7,668 nucleotides of DNA from UBA7312 sp002715345. Its GTDB lineage: Bacteria; Bacteroidota; Bacteroidia; Flavobacteriales; UBA7312. The position numbers were made by a program, and so were the translations under genes. Position 1 is the stretch's first letter; each line of letters begins with the position of its first letter. A model generated the notes under the pieces. It was not told the origin of the DNA. It made no database searches and worked only from the letters and a program-made list of their open reading frames with translations. Below, one piece after another: positions 1 to 6,075 of the stretch. The stretch covers positions 1 through 7,668 of the forward strand of contig CAXGIQ010000069.1 in assembly GCA_964009845.1 (NCBI GenBank), given 5' to 3'.

Positions 1-18
1 ACTGAACAACAGAATTTT

Positions 19-26
19 TACATTTG
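19..26 (+). promoter_or_regulatory. Bacteroidota-type -7 promoter element upstream of the bactofilin gene
   Basis: TACATTTG matches the Bacteroidota -7 consensus TAnnTTTG exactly. The partner -33 element (TTTG, usually about 18-20 bases upstream) would fall at or before the first base of the window, so it cannot be checked. Transcription would begin near base 33, leaving a leader of about a dozen bases before the ATG at 45. This helps choose the gene start, because the TTG at 24 lies inside the promoter element. Confidence 0.5.
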
Positions 27-44
27 CAGTTAAAGAATAATAAA

Positions 45-467
45 ATGTTTACAACTAAAGACAAAAATATGGCAAGACCAAATGAAACATCAGGCGTAGT
101 AAATTTAATTGGCGTAGGAACAACTATTTCTGGCGACATTAAATCCTCAGGAGATATCCGTGTTGATGGAACCCTAAAAGGATCTATCAACACAAAAGGA
201 AAAGTTGTTGTAGGGTCAACGGGGGTTGTAGAAGGAGATGTTGTTTGTCAAAACGCAGATATTTCCGGAGAGCTAAAAGCAAAAATCAGTGTATCAGAGT
301 TGTTAGCGCTAAAATCTACCGCAAAACTAGATGGTGATATCGTAACAAACAAATTAGCGATTGAGCCGGGTGCAACATTCTCTGGCTCTTGTAGTATGGG
401 TGCAGTGATTAAAGACATCAAAGATGCCGGAAAACAAGAAGCTCAAAAACAAGAAAAAACAGCGTAA
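45..467 (+). CDS. Bactofilin (polymer-forming cytoskeletal protein)
   Basis: This 140-residue protein is a bactofilin, a small protein that polymerises without nucleotide into filaments, often membrane-associated, with roles in cell shape and envelope organisation. The core (about residues 20-118) shows short hydrophobic-Gly-polar-hydrophobic turns at 28-32 (ISGDI), 44-48 (LKGSI), 62-66 (VEGDV), 73-77 (ISGEL), 95-99 (LDGDI) and 112-116 (FSGSC), the periodicity of the bactofilin right-handed beta-helix. The flanks are typical: a polar N-terminal tail and a Lys/Gln/Glu-rich C-terminal tail (127-140). I chose ATG 45 because the protein then begins MFTTKDK, like flavobacterial relatives, and because the upstream TTG at 24 sits in a promoter element. 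ATG 69 (MARPNE) is the alternative. The last 44 bases overlap the AtpZ-like gene in another frame, suggesting translational coupling. The family call is firm; the specific cellular role is not visible. Confidence 0.9.
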   Translation: MFTTKDKNMARPNETSGVVNLIGVGTTISGDIKSSGDIRVDGTLKGSINTKGKVVVGSTGVVEGDVVCQNADISGELKAKISVSELLALKSTAKLDGDIVTNKLAIEPGATFSGSCSMGAVIKDIKDAGKQEAQKQEKTA

Positions 468-663
468 TCGATTTTTAGCGTTGTTATCCCTCCCTTTCCA
501 GATGGGAATTACTATTTATTTAGGCGCTTATTTTGGCAAGTATTTAGATCAAAATCATCTAACAGAAAAACCATGGTTTACCATTTCCTGTGTTTTTCTA
601 GCGTTTGTTATTTCCTTGTATAGCGTGGTTCAACAATTAAATAGAATAAAAAAGGACGATTAA
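424..663 (+). CDS. atpZ: AtpZ/AtpI-family small membrane protein, probable ATP synthase accessory factor
   Basis: This 79-residue protein has a very basic N-terminus (residues 4-15, rich in Lys and Arg) followed by two hydrophobic helices at about 17-38 and 51-70. That is the architecture of the AtpZ group (putative F1Fo ATPase accessory or Mg2+/Ca2+ transport family). The segment FQMGITIYLGAYFGKYLD (25-42) is the most family-like part, with a small-residue-rich helix ending in GKYLD. In Bacillus, AtpZ with AtpI has been linked to divalent-cation supply and ATP synthase function; the role here is inferred from family and position. The ATG at 424 lies inside the bactofilin gene, giving a 44-base overlap in a different frame. 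No downstream start preserves the basic N-terminus, so the overlap looks real. The stop TAA is followed immediately by the ATG of the next gene. The family call is good; the exact function is open. Confidence 0.82.
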   Translation: MPENKKLKNKKKQRNRFLALLSLPFQMGITIYLGAYFGKYLDQNHLTEKPWFTISCVFLAFVISLYSVVQQLNRIKKDD

Positions 664-1023
664 ATGTTGAGTTTTTTGCGTTTTACCGCCTATTTAGGAG
701 GGGTGTTGTTGCTCACTTTTGGTCTCCAAACATTTTTTACCACCCCCACTGATCTTTTTTTAGGTTATAGTTTCAACTACCTCATTACCATCATTTCTTT
801 TTTGTGGCTTTTACTCAGAAGCAGAAAAAAAAGCGAAACCGTAGGTTTTGTTTTTATGTCTATTAGCGGCATTAAGTTTCTTCTTTTCTTTCTGTTGTAT
901 AAACCATTCTCGATTCCAATAGTAGAAAAAAAATCACTTTTTTTATCCTTTTTTGTCCCATATGCTATTTGCTCTATCTATGAAGTATACACTTTGATTA
1001 AGTTGCTAAATCAAAAAAAATAG
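664..1023 (+). CDS. Four-helix membrane protein of DUF6168/AtpI-like type, function unknown
   Basis: The 119-residue product is almost wholly hydrophobic, with four likely membrane helices at about residues 5-25, 32-51, 59-79 and 91-113. A short basic loop (RSRKK, 52-56) lies between helices 2 and 3, and the C-terminus is basic (LNQKK). The pattern GFVFMSISGIKFLLFF (61-76) followed by FFVPYAICSIYEVY (96-109) resembles what I recall as DUF6168, a protein often found beside AtpZ in Flavobacteriia. Four helices and position just before atpB are also the hallmarks of AtpI, which aids c-ring assembly in other bacteria, so this may be a diverged functional counterpart. That role is inference from context; I see no catalytic motif. 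The ATG directly abuts the upstream TAA, so the gene is very probably co-translated with the AtpZ-like protein. Its short length is normal for such proteins. Confidence 0.75.
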   Translation: MLSFLRFTAYLGGVLLLTFGLQTFFTTPTDLFLGYSFNYLITIISFLWLLLRSRKKSETVGFVFMSISGIKFLLFFLLYKPFSIPIVEKKSLFLSFFVPYAICSIYEVYTLIKLLNQKK

Positions 1024-1083
1024 AGAAATAAATCAGAAAAACAGCCCTCTCAAAATTCAATTGTTAAAAAGAGTTAAAAGTTT

Positions 1084-1113
1084 TTTGTGCGTTGAGATAA
1101 TTGGTTAATTTTG
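1084..1113 (+). promoter_or_regulatory. Bacteroidota-type promoter for the atpB-G operon
   Basis: A -33 box TTTG (1084-1087) and a -7 box TAATTTTG (1106-1113, exact match to TAnnTTTG) are separated by 18 bases, close to the usual primary sigma factor spacing in Bacteroidota. Transcription would start near 1120, giving a leader of about 25 bases before the atpB ATG at 1145. This would let the structural genes be transcribed separately from the bactofilin-AtpZ set. No terminator is evident between that set and this promoter, so read-through is also likely. Confidence 0.6.
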
Positions 1114-1144
1114 CCGCGATTTTTGATAAGTTTATTTGCAACAG

Positions 1145-2206
1145 ATGAGAGTAAAATCAAAACTATCAGCATTTATATTTACAGTATTACTGAGTACTAT
1201 TTCTTGGGCGGAGCATCATGATGCAAACAATGATATACATACATATCCTGAAAAAGACATCAAAACAGAAATAAAACAGTTTATCGCTCACCACCTTCAA
1301 GATACACACGATTTCCATTTAACAAAAGGTATTTCTTTCCCATTACCAGTAATTTTATGGGATAATGGTTTTCAAGTGTTTTCTTCATCAAAATTTCATC
1401 ATGGAGAAACTGTTGCTGAGCAAAACGGAAAATTTTACAATCTATATCACGGAAAGGTTTATAAAACTGACGCAGAGGGAACAATCACTTATGATGAACA
1501 CCACCATGTAGTTAATGAGAAGCCATTGGACTTCTCTATCACAAAAAATGTAAGCTTCATATTAATAGTTTCACTAATAATGATGTACATGTTTAGCCGA
1601 ATGGCAAGGTCATATAAAACAAACCCTATTCCAACAGGAATTGGTCGTTTTTTAGAGCCAATCATTGTGTATGTAAGAGATGATATTGCTAAACCAAACA
1701 TTGGAGAAAAACACTACAAGAGATACATGAGTTTCTTGTTAACAGTTTTCTTTTTCGTTTGGATTATTAACTTATTAGGACTAACACCATTAGGAGTAAA
1801 TGTTACCAATAACATTGCAGTAACATTTTCTTTAGCAATTATGACATACTTGATTACCACATTTACTGGTAACAAGCATTATTGGAAACACATTTTTTGG
1901 ATGCCTGGCGTGCCAACTCCAATGAAGGTGATTTTAGCACCAATCGAATTATTAGGAACAATTATTAAGCCGTTCTCTTTAATGATTCGTTTGTATGCAA
2001 ACATTACTGCGGGACACGTAGTATTAATGAGTATTATCGGTTTAATGTTCATCTTTAAAAGCTGGATCGGTAGTCCGTTATCATTTGGATTAGCCTTTGC
2101 GCTTGCCTTGCTAGAATTATTAGTGGCAGCCCTTCAGGCATACATCTTTACAATGTTATCGGCATTATACTTTGGTTCGGCAGTAGAGGAACATCACGAC
2201 CATTAA
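1145..2206 (+). CDS. atpB: F1Fo ATP synthase subunit a
   Basis: This 353-residue protein is the membrane stator subunit that forms the two proton half-channels against the c ring. The C-terminal half carries the signature IRLYANITAGHVV (281-293), with essential Arg at 282 (E. coli R210) and Asn286, then a final helix with Gln331 (E. coli Q252). E. coli Glu219 and His245 correspond here to His291 and Glu324, an exchanged pair. Other likely helices are at about 135-151, 195-213 and 224-240. The N-terminus is a signal peptide (basic MRVKSK, hydrophobic 8-19, probable cleavage after SWA at 22), followed by a periplasmic extension of about 110 residues containing 13 His, which makes it longer than E. 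coli subunit a (about 270). Such extensions are typical of Bacteroidota. ATG 1145 is preferred over TTG 1136 because it starts the signal peptide directly. It is first in the atp operon and is followed by atpE after 31 bases. Confidence 0.96.
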   Translation: MRVKSKLSAFIFTVLLSTISWAEHHDANNDIHTYPEKDIKTEIKQFIAHHLQDTHDFHLTKGISFPLPVILWDNGFQVFSSSKFHHGETVAEQNGKFYNLYHGKVYKTDAEGTITYDEHHHVVNEKPLDFSITKNVSFILIVSLIMMYMFSRMARSYKTNPIPTGIGRFLEPIIVYVRDDIAKPNIGEKHYKRYMSFLLTVFFFVWIINLLGLTPLGVNVTNNIAVTFSLAIMTYLITTFTGNKHYWKHIFWMPGVPTPMKVILAPIELLGTIIKPFSLMIRLYANITAGHVVLMSIIGLMFIFKSWIGSPLSFGLAFALALLELLVAALQAYIFTMLSALYFGSAVEEHHDH

Positions 2207-2237
2207 GAATGAATGTTTAATTTTAATTAATATAATT
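2207..2237 (+). promoter_or_regulatory. A/T-rich atpE translation initiation region
   Basis: The 31 bases between the atpB stop and the atpE ATG are almost entirely A and T and have no G-rich Shine-Dalgarno motif. An unstructured A/U-rich leader is a known way to raise translation of atpE in other bacteria, and the c subunit is needed in roughly tenfold excess. It contains TAATTTTA, one base short of a -7 promoter element, but I see no -33 partner, so I read it as a translation region rather than a promoter. The functional role is inference. Confidence 0.35.
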
Positions 2238-2429
2238 ATGACTATTCCAAACATTGTAGGAGCAGGTTTAATCGTAATCGGTGCTGGTTTAGGCATTGGT
2301 AAGATTGGTGGATCAGCAATGGACGCCATCGCTCGTCAACCAGAAGCTTCTGGAAAAATTCAAACAGCGATGCTTATTGCAGCAGCACTAATTGAAGGTA
2401 TTGGGTTCGCGGCTTTATTCGCGGCTTAA
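2238..2429 (+). CDS. atpE: F1Fo ATP synthase subunit c (proton-binding rotor proteolipid)
   Basis: This 63-residue hairpin protein forms the rotating c ring. Helix 1 (about 5-29) contains the Gly-repeat GAGLGIG (15-21) used for tight packing in the ring. The polar loop is RQPE (33-36). Helix 2 (about 42-62) carries the ion-binding carboxylate Glu53 in ALIEGIGF. Aligning on RQPE with the sodium-binding c subunit of Ilyobacter, the sodium ligands Gln32 and Ser66 correspond to Ile20 and Gly54 here, so proton coupling is expected. At 63 residues it is slightly shorter than the usual 70-80, with minimal termini, but both helices are complete. It follows atpB and is itself followed by a terminator-like hairpin before atpF, which may help set its excess over the other subunits. 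Confidence 0.96.
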   Translation: MTIPNIVGAGLIVIGAGLGIGKIGGSAMDAIARQPEASGKIQTAMLIAAALIEGIGFAALFAA

Positions 2430-2440
2430 TTAAACCACAC

Positions 2441-2478
2441 ATCAAGACCGTGACGTTTGGTCATGGTCTTGATTTTTT
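2441..2478 (+). terminator. Intrinsic-terminator-like hairpin between atpE and atpF (possible attenuator)
   Basis: A 14-base stem (2441-2454 pairing with 2460-2473, one G-U wobble) has a five-base loop (GTTTG) and runs straight into a T tract ending at 2478. It looks like a rho-independent terminator on the + strand. On the other strand no T tract follows, so it is directional. Because the operon plainly continues with atpF 27 bases later and no promoter is visible in between, it probably acts as a partial terminator or as a 3'-end stabiliser for an atpBE message. The structure is clear; the function is inferred. Confidence 0.75.
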
Positions 2479-2505
2479 AAATTAAACTGAAGAAAAAAAG
2501 AGATA

Positions 2506-3006
2506 ATGGAGAAATTAATTAATGACTTTTCGGTAGGCTTATTCTTCTGGCAAACATTATTGTTTCTAGTATTAGTTCTCTTCCTAAGAAAATTTGCTTG
2601 GAAACCAATTTTAGAAGCGGTTCAAGGAAGAGAAGAGGGTATTAAAAACGCATTGGATGCAGCCGATAAAGCAAAAGCTGATATGGAAGCGTTAAACGCA
2701 GACAACGAGCGTATTTTGGCAGAGGCAAAAGCAGAGCGCGACTCCTTATTGAAAGAAGCTCGCGAGATGAAAGAAAACATCATTACAGAAGCAAAAGAAA
2801 AAGCTACTTTGGAAGCAGATAAATTGATGGCTTCAGCAAAAGAGCAAATCAATAACGAAAAACAGAAAGCAGTTACTGAATTAAAAAATCATGTAGCGAG
2901 CTTGTCAATCAAAATCGCTGAGAAAGTATTGAAAAGCGAGTTGAAAGACGCAGATAAGCAAAAAGAATTAGTAGGAGCTGCCTTGAAGGAAGCAGAACTT
3001 AACTAA
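2506..3006 (+). CDS. atpF: F1Fo ATP synthase subunit b (peripheral stalk)
   Basis: This 166-residue protein is the peripheral stalk that anchors F1 to subunit a and keeps alpha/beta from turning with the rotor. One membrane helix lies at about 10-28, followed by the typical basic-aromatic turn RKFAWKPILEAV (28-39). The rest is a long charged helix (about 42-145), rich in Ala, Lys and Glu and predicted to form a coiled-coil dimer. The C-terminal segment IKIAEKVLKSEL (135-146) resembles the delta-binding end of b subunits. Length is normal for a bacterial b (about 156-170), and a single copy with no b' suggests a homodimer. The ATG at 2506 places the membrane helix next to a short N-terminus as usual. 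The stop is one base before atpH, so the two are probably translationally coupled. Confidence 0.95.
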   Translation: MEKLINDFSVGLFFWQTLLFLVLVLFLRKFAWKPILEAVQGREEGIKNALDAADKAKADMEALNADNERILAEAKAERDSLLKEAREMKENIITEAKEKATLEADKLMASAKEQINNEKQKAVTELKNHVASLSIKIAEKVLKSELKDADKQKELVGAALKEAELN

Positions 3007-3007
3007 G

Positions 3008-3562
3008 ATGAAAAACACAAGAGTAACATTACGATACGCCAAATCATTAATTGAGCTTGCTGTAGAGCAAAACCAATTGGATGCTTGTAAAGCGGACATG
3101 GAGGCCGTTGTGGCGGCATGTAAAGAAAGTAAAGAGCTTTCTTTGTTGCTTAAAAGCCCAGTAGTAAAGACCGATAAAAAAGTGGCAATTTTAAATGAAG
3201 TATTTGCAAGCTTCGGCACTTTAAGCAAATCTTTCATCAACATCATCACTAATAAAAAGCGTGAGATGTTATTAGAAGAAATTGCAGAACGATTCTTACT
3301 AGTATACAAACAACATAAAGGAATTGAATCTGCTGTAGTCACTACTGCTATTCCTTTAGACAACGAACTAAGAGCAGCTATTCAAGCGTTTGTTGAAAAG
3401 CATGGAGGAGGCCACGTCGAGCTAACAGAAAAAGTAGATGAAAAGCTTATTGGTGGAGCTGTTATACGAATGGGTGATAAGCAACTTGACGCGAGTGTGC
3501 TTCGTCAAATCAATGATTTAAAACAAACATTTAATAAAAACCTTTACATAAAGGACTTCTAA
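3008..3562 (+). CDS. atpH: F1Fo ATP synthase subunit delta (OSCP homologue)
   Basis: This 184-residue soluble subunit sits on top of F1 and joins the alpha N-termini to the b stalk. The N-terminal helical domain begins with the typical TLRYAKSLIELA (7-18). The C-terminal domain carries the OSCP/delta signature around 144-170, DEKLIGGAVIRMGDKQLDAS continuing to an LRQINDL segment, in which the GG and the D of LDAS are characteristic. Length matches the family (about 175-185). The gene starts one base after the atpF stop and ends 12 bases before atpA, a compact arrangement consistent with co-translation in equal amounts. Nothing appears truncated. Confidence 0.95.
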   Translation: MKNTRVTLRYAKSLIELAVEQNQLDACKADMEAVVAACKESKELSLLLKSPVVKTDKKVAILNEVFASFGTLSKSFINIITNKKREMLLEEIAERFLLVYKQHKGIESAVVTTAIPLDNELRAAIQAFVEKHGGGHVELTEKVDEKLIGGAVIRMGDKQLDASVLRQINDLKQTFNKNLYIKDF

Positions 3563-3574
3563 AAACCGAATACA

Positions 3575-5155
3575 ATGGCAGAAGTAAAACCAGCTGAAGT
3601 ATCAGCAATCTTAAGACAACAATTAGCAGGCGTTAAATCTGAGGCCGAGCTACAAGAAGTAGGTACCGTTCTTCAAGTGGGGGACGGCATTGCCCGTATC
3701 TACGGACTAACCAATGTTCAATCAGGAGAGCTTATTGAGTTTGAAAATAGCTTACAAGCAATCGTTTTGAATCTTGAGGAAGACAATGTAGGTGCAGTAT
3801 TATTAGGGCCTTCTAAAGGAATTAAAGAAGGTGATGTGGTAAAAAGAACAAATCGTATTGCTTCCATCAATGTAGGTGAAGGAATGTTGGGTCGCGTTGT
3901 AGATACTATGGGTAACCCAATTGATGGCAAAGGACCAATCGAAGGTGAAACATTTGAAATGCCTATCGAGCGAAAGGCGCCAGGTGTTATTTACCGTCAA
4001 CCTGTAAATGAGCCACTACAAACAGGTATCAAAGCTATTGACGCAATGATTCCAGTAGGTAGAGGGCAGCGTGAGTTGATTATTGGTGATCGTCAAACTG
4101 GTAAAACAGCAGTAGCGATAGACACCATCATCAACCAAAAAGAATTTTATGATAAAGGAGAGCCGGTATTCTGTATCTATGTGGCTGTTGGTCAAAAAGG
4201 ATCTACAGTAGCGGCTATTGCTAAAACATTAGAAGAAGCTGGAGCACTTCCTTATACGGTAATTGTAGCGTCTAATGCTTCTGACCCTGCTCCAATGCAG
4301 TTCTACGCACCATTAGCAGGAGCGGCAATTGGTGAGTACTTCCGTGATACGGGTCGTCCAGCAATGATTGTATTTGATGATTTATCAAAGCAAGCAGTTG
4401 CATATCGTGAGGTGTCTCTTTTATTAAGAAGACCACCAGGTCGTGAAGCATACCCAGGAGATGTATTTTACTTACACTCAAGATTATTAGAGCGTGCAGC
4501 AAAGGTTATTAATGATGATACAATTGCAGCGCAAATGAATGACCTTCCAGAGTCTTTAAAGGGAAAAGTAAAAGGTGGCGGTTCATTAACAGCATTACCA
4601 ATTATTGAAACACAAGCGGGTGATGTATCTGCTTATATTCCAACCAATGTAATTTCGATCACTGACGGTCAGATTTTCTTAGATGGTGATTTATTCAACT
4701 CTGGTGTTCGTCCAGCGATTAATGTCGGTATTTCGGTATCTCGTGTAGGAGGATCAGCACAGATAAAATCGATGAAGAAAATTTCGGGAACACTGAAGCT
4801 TGATCAAGCGCAGTTCCGTGAATTGGAAGCGTTTGCTAAATTTGGTTCTGACCTTGATGCAGCAACTAAGGCAGTTATCGATAAAGGCGTTCGTAACGTA
4901 GAGATTTTGAAGCAAGGACAATATTCTCCACTACGAGTAGAGGAGCAAGCAGCAATCATTTACTGCGGTACTAACGGCTTATTAATGGATGTTCCTGTAA
5001 ACAAAGTGAAAGAATTCGAAACAGAGTTTATTTCATTTTTGCACCAAAAACACCAAGATGTTTTAGATGCTTTGGCAGTAGGAAAATTAACAGATGAAAT
5101 CAAGAATACTCTGGCAACAGTAGCGGCAGATTTATCTAAAAAATACTCAGCATAA
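3575..5155 (+). CDS. atpA: F1Fo ATP synthase subunit alpha
   Basis: This 526-residue protein is the non-catalytic nucleotide-binding subunit that alternates with beta in the F1 hexamer. Features in order: an N-terminal delta-binding segment and beta-barrel (about 1-95), Walker A GDRQTGKT (171-178), a Walker B-like strand AMIVFDDL (263-270), the RRPPGREAYPGD stretch (285-296), the SLTALPIIETQAGD segment (337-350), and the catalytic arginine finger Arg390 in ISVSRVGG. That finger reaches into the beta active site and confirms alpha rather than beta. Between ERAAK (306-310) and GSLTAL there are about seven more residues than in E. coli, including DLPESLK (323-329), which I recall as usual for Bacteroidota. 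The C-terminal helical domain is complete. Length is slightly above E. coli alpha (513). The partner beta is not in this window. Confidence 0.98.
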   Translation: MAEVKPAEVSAILRQQLAGVKSEAELQEVGTVLQVGDGIARIYGLTNVQSGELIEFENSLQAIVLNLEEDNVGAVLLGPSKGIKEGDVVKRTNRIASINVGEGMLGRVVDTMGNPIDGKGPIEGETFEMPIERKAPGVIYRQPVNEPLQTGIKAIDAMIPVGRGQRELIIGDRQTGKTAVAIDTIINQKEFYDKGEPVFCIYVAVGQKGSTVAAIAKTLEEAGALPYTVIVASNASDPAPMQFYAPLAGAAIGEYFRDTGRPAMIVFDDLSKQAVAYREVSLLLRRPPGREAYPGDVFYLHSRLLERAAKVINDDTIAAQMNDLPESLKGKVKGGGSLTALPIIETQAGDVSAYIPTNVISITDGQIFLDGDLFNSGVRPAINVGISVSRVGGSAQIKSMKKISGTLKLDQAQFRELEAFAKFGSDLDAATKAVIDKGVRNVEILKQGQYSPLRVEEQAAIIYCGTNGLLMDVPVNKVKEFETEFISFLHQKHQDVLDALAVGKLTDEIKNTLATVAADLSKKYSA

Positions 5156-5158
5156 CAA

Positions 5159-6022
5159 ATGGCGAACTTAAAAGAAATACGCGCCCGTATCTCTTCTGTT
5201 GGTTCAACCATGCAGATTACCAGCGCCATGAAAATGGTATCGGCTGCAAAGTTGAAGCGCGCCCAAGACGCCATTACTCAAATGCGTCCTTACGCTAATA
5301 AACTTCGTGAGTTGTTGGTAAACCTAAGCTCTACTTTAGAAGGGTCTGATGGCGGAGCTTTCGCTCAAGAACGCGAAGTAAAAAAAGTGTTATTGGTAGC
5401 GATCACTTCCAATAGAGGTCTCTGTGGAGCATTTAACTCAAACATCATTAAAAAAGCGAAAAACTTAGCAGAGAACGATTATGCCAATGCCGATGTGTCT
5501 TTCTTGACAATTGGTAAAAAAGGATCAGAATTCTTTGCTAAAAGTGGCTTTACAGTGCGTTCATCGCACGACAGTTTATATGATGAGCTAACTTTTGAAA
5601 ACACCTCTGCAATTGCAGAAGACATCATGCAAAAATTTTTGGGAGGTGAATTCGATAAAGTGATTCTTGTGTACAACCAATTTAAGAATGCCGCTACACA
5701 ATTAGTGCAAACAGAGCAGTTTTTGCCTGTTGAAACACCAACAGAAGAAGGCGCTACAATTGGTGATTACATCTTTGAACCATCGAAAGAAGAAATTGTA
5801 ACAGACTTAATTCCTAAGTCTTTGAAAATACAATTATTCAAAGGAGTGTTGGACTCTCATGCTTCGGAACACGGAGCGCGTATGACAGCCATGCATAAAG
5901 CAACTGACAACGCAGGAGAGTTGAAGAAAGACCTAACCTTAACATACAACAAAGCTCGTCAGGCAGCAATTACTGGTGAGATTTTGGAGATTGTAGGTGG
6001 TGCAGAAGCATTGAACGGATAA
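5159..6022 (+). CDS. atpG: F1Fo ATP synthase subunit gamma (central rotor shaft)
   Basis: This 287-residue protein is the asymmetric shaft that turns inside alpha3beta3 and couples c-ring rotation to catalysis. The N-terminal coiled-coil strand is classic: residues 3-13 then STMQITSAMKMVSAAKLKRA (16-35). A central Rossmann-like domain includes VAITSNRGLCGAFN at about 80-93. The C-terminal strand contains the conserved ATDNAGEL and YNKARQAAIT, ending EIVGGAEAL. Length equals E. coli gamma (about 287), and I see no extra regulatory insert of the chloroplast type. It begins three bases after the atpA stop and is the last gene of this operon: a terminator follows at 6045-6075, and atpD and atpC do not appear. 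Confidence 0.97.
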   Translation: MANLKEIRARISSVGSTMQITSAMKMVSAAKLKRAQDAITQMRPYANKLRELLVNLSSTLEGSDGGAFAQEREVKKVLLVAITSNRGLCGAFNSNIIKKAKNLAENDYANADVSFLTIGKKGSEFFAKSGFTVRSSHDSLYDELTFENTSAIAEDIMQKFLGGEFDKVILVYNQFKNAATQLVQTEQFLPVETPTEEGATIGDYIFEPSKEEIVTDLIPKSLKIQLFKGVLDSHASEHGARMTAMHKATDNAGELKKDLTLTYNKARQAAITGEILEIVGGAEALNG

Positions 6023-6044
6023 TCTTTTTAAAAGATAAATGTTT

Positions 6045-6075
6045 AAAAGCCCTTCCTTTTGGAGGGGCTTTTTTT
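6045..6075 (+). terminator. Intrinsic terminator after atpG
   Basis: A 12-base stem (6045-6056 with 6061-6072, one G-U wobble) is G/C-rich next to the loop, has a four-T loop, and is followed by a run of T ending at 6075. This is a strong rho-independent terminator, 22 bases after the atpG stop. It closes the atp operon before beta and epsilon genes could be reached. Confidence 0.88.

Noticed and set aside
24..44. Upstream TTG start for the bactofilin gene
   Set aside because: The TTG at 24 lies within the -7 promoter element TACATTTG, so it would not be in the message. The ATG at 45 gives the expected family N-terminus.
842..850. TAGGTTTTG as a possible -7 element inside the four-helix protein gene
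   Set aside because: The spacing within the motif is one base too long, it has no evident -33 partner, and it is inside a coding region. The exact match at 1106-1113 explains atpB better.
1136..1144. TTG start for atpB three codons upstream
   Set aside because: The ATG at 1145 begins the signal peptide directly and needs no rare start codon.
2968..3363. Open frame of 131 codons on the - strand over atpF/atpH
   Set aside because: It is antisense to a well-supported atpH, its translation is Ser-rich with no recognisable domain, and no promoter element was seen for it.
4960..5274. Open frame of 104 codons on the - strand over the atpA/atpG junction
   Set aside because: It is a shadow of two conserved genes and has no family features.
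6022..6036. A/T palindrome just after the atpG stop
   Set aside because: It is a 15-base inverted repeat of A and T runs centred on a single base, leaving almost no loop. The real terminator lies just downstream.
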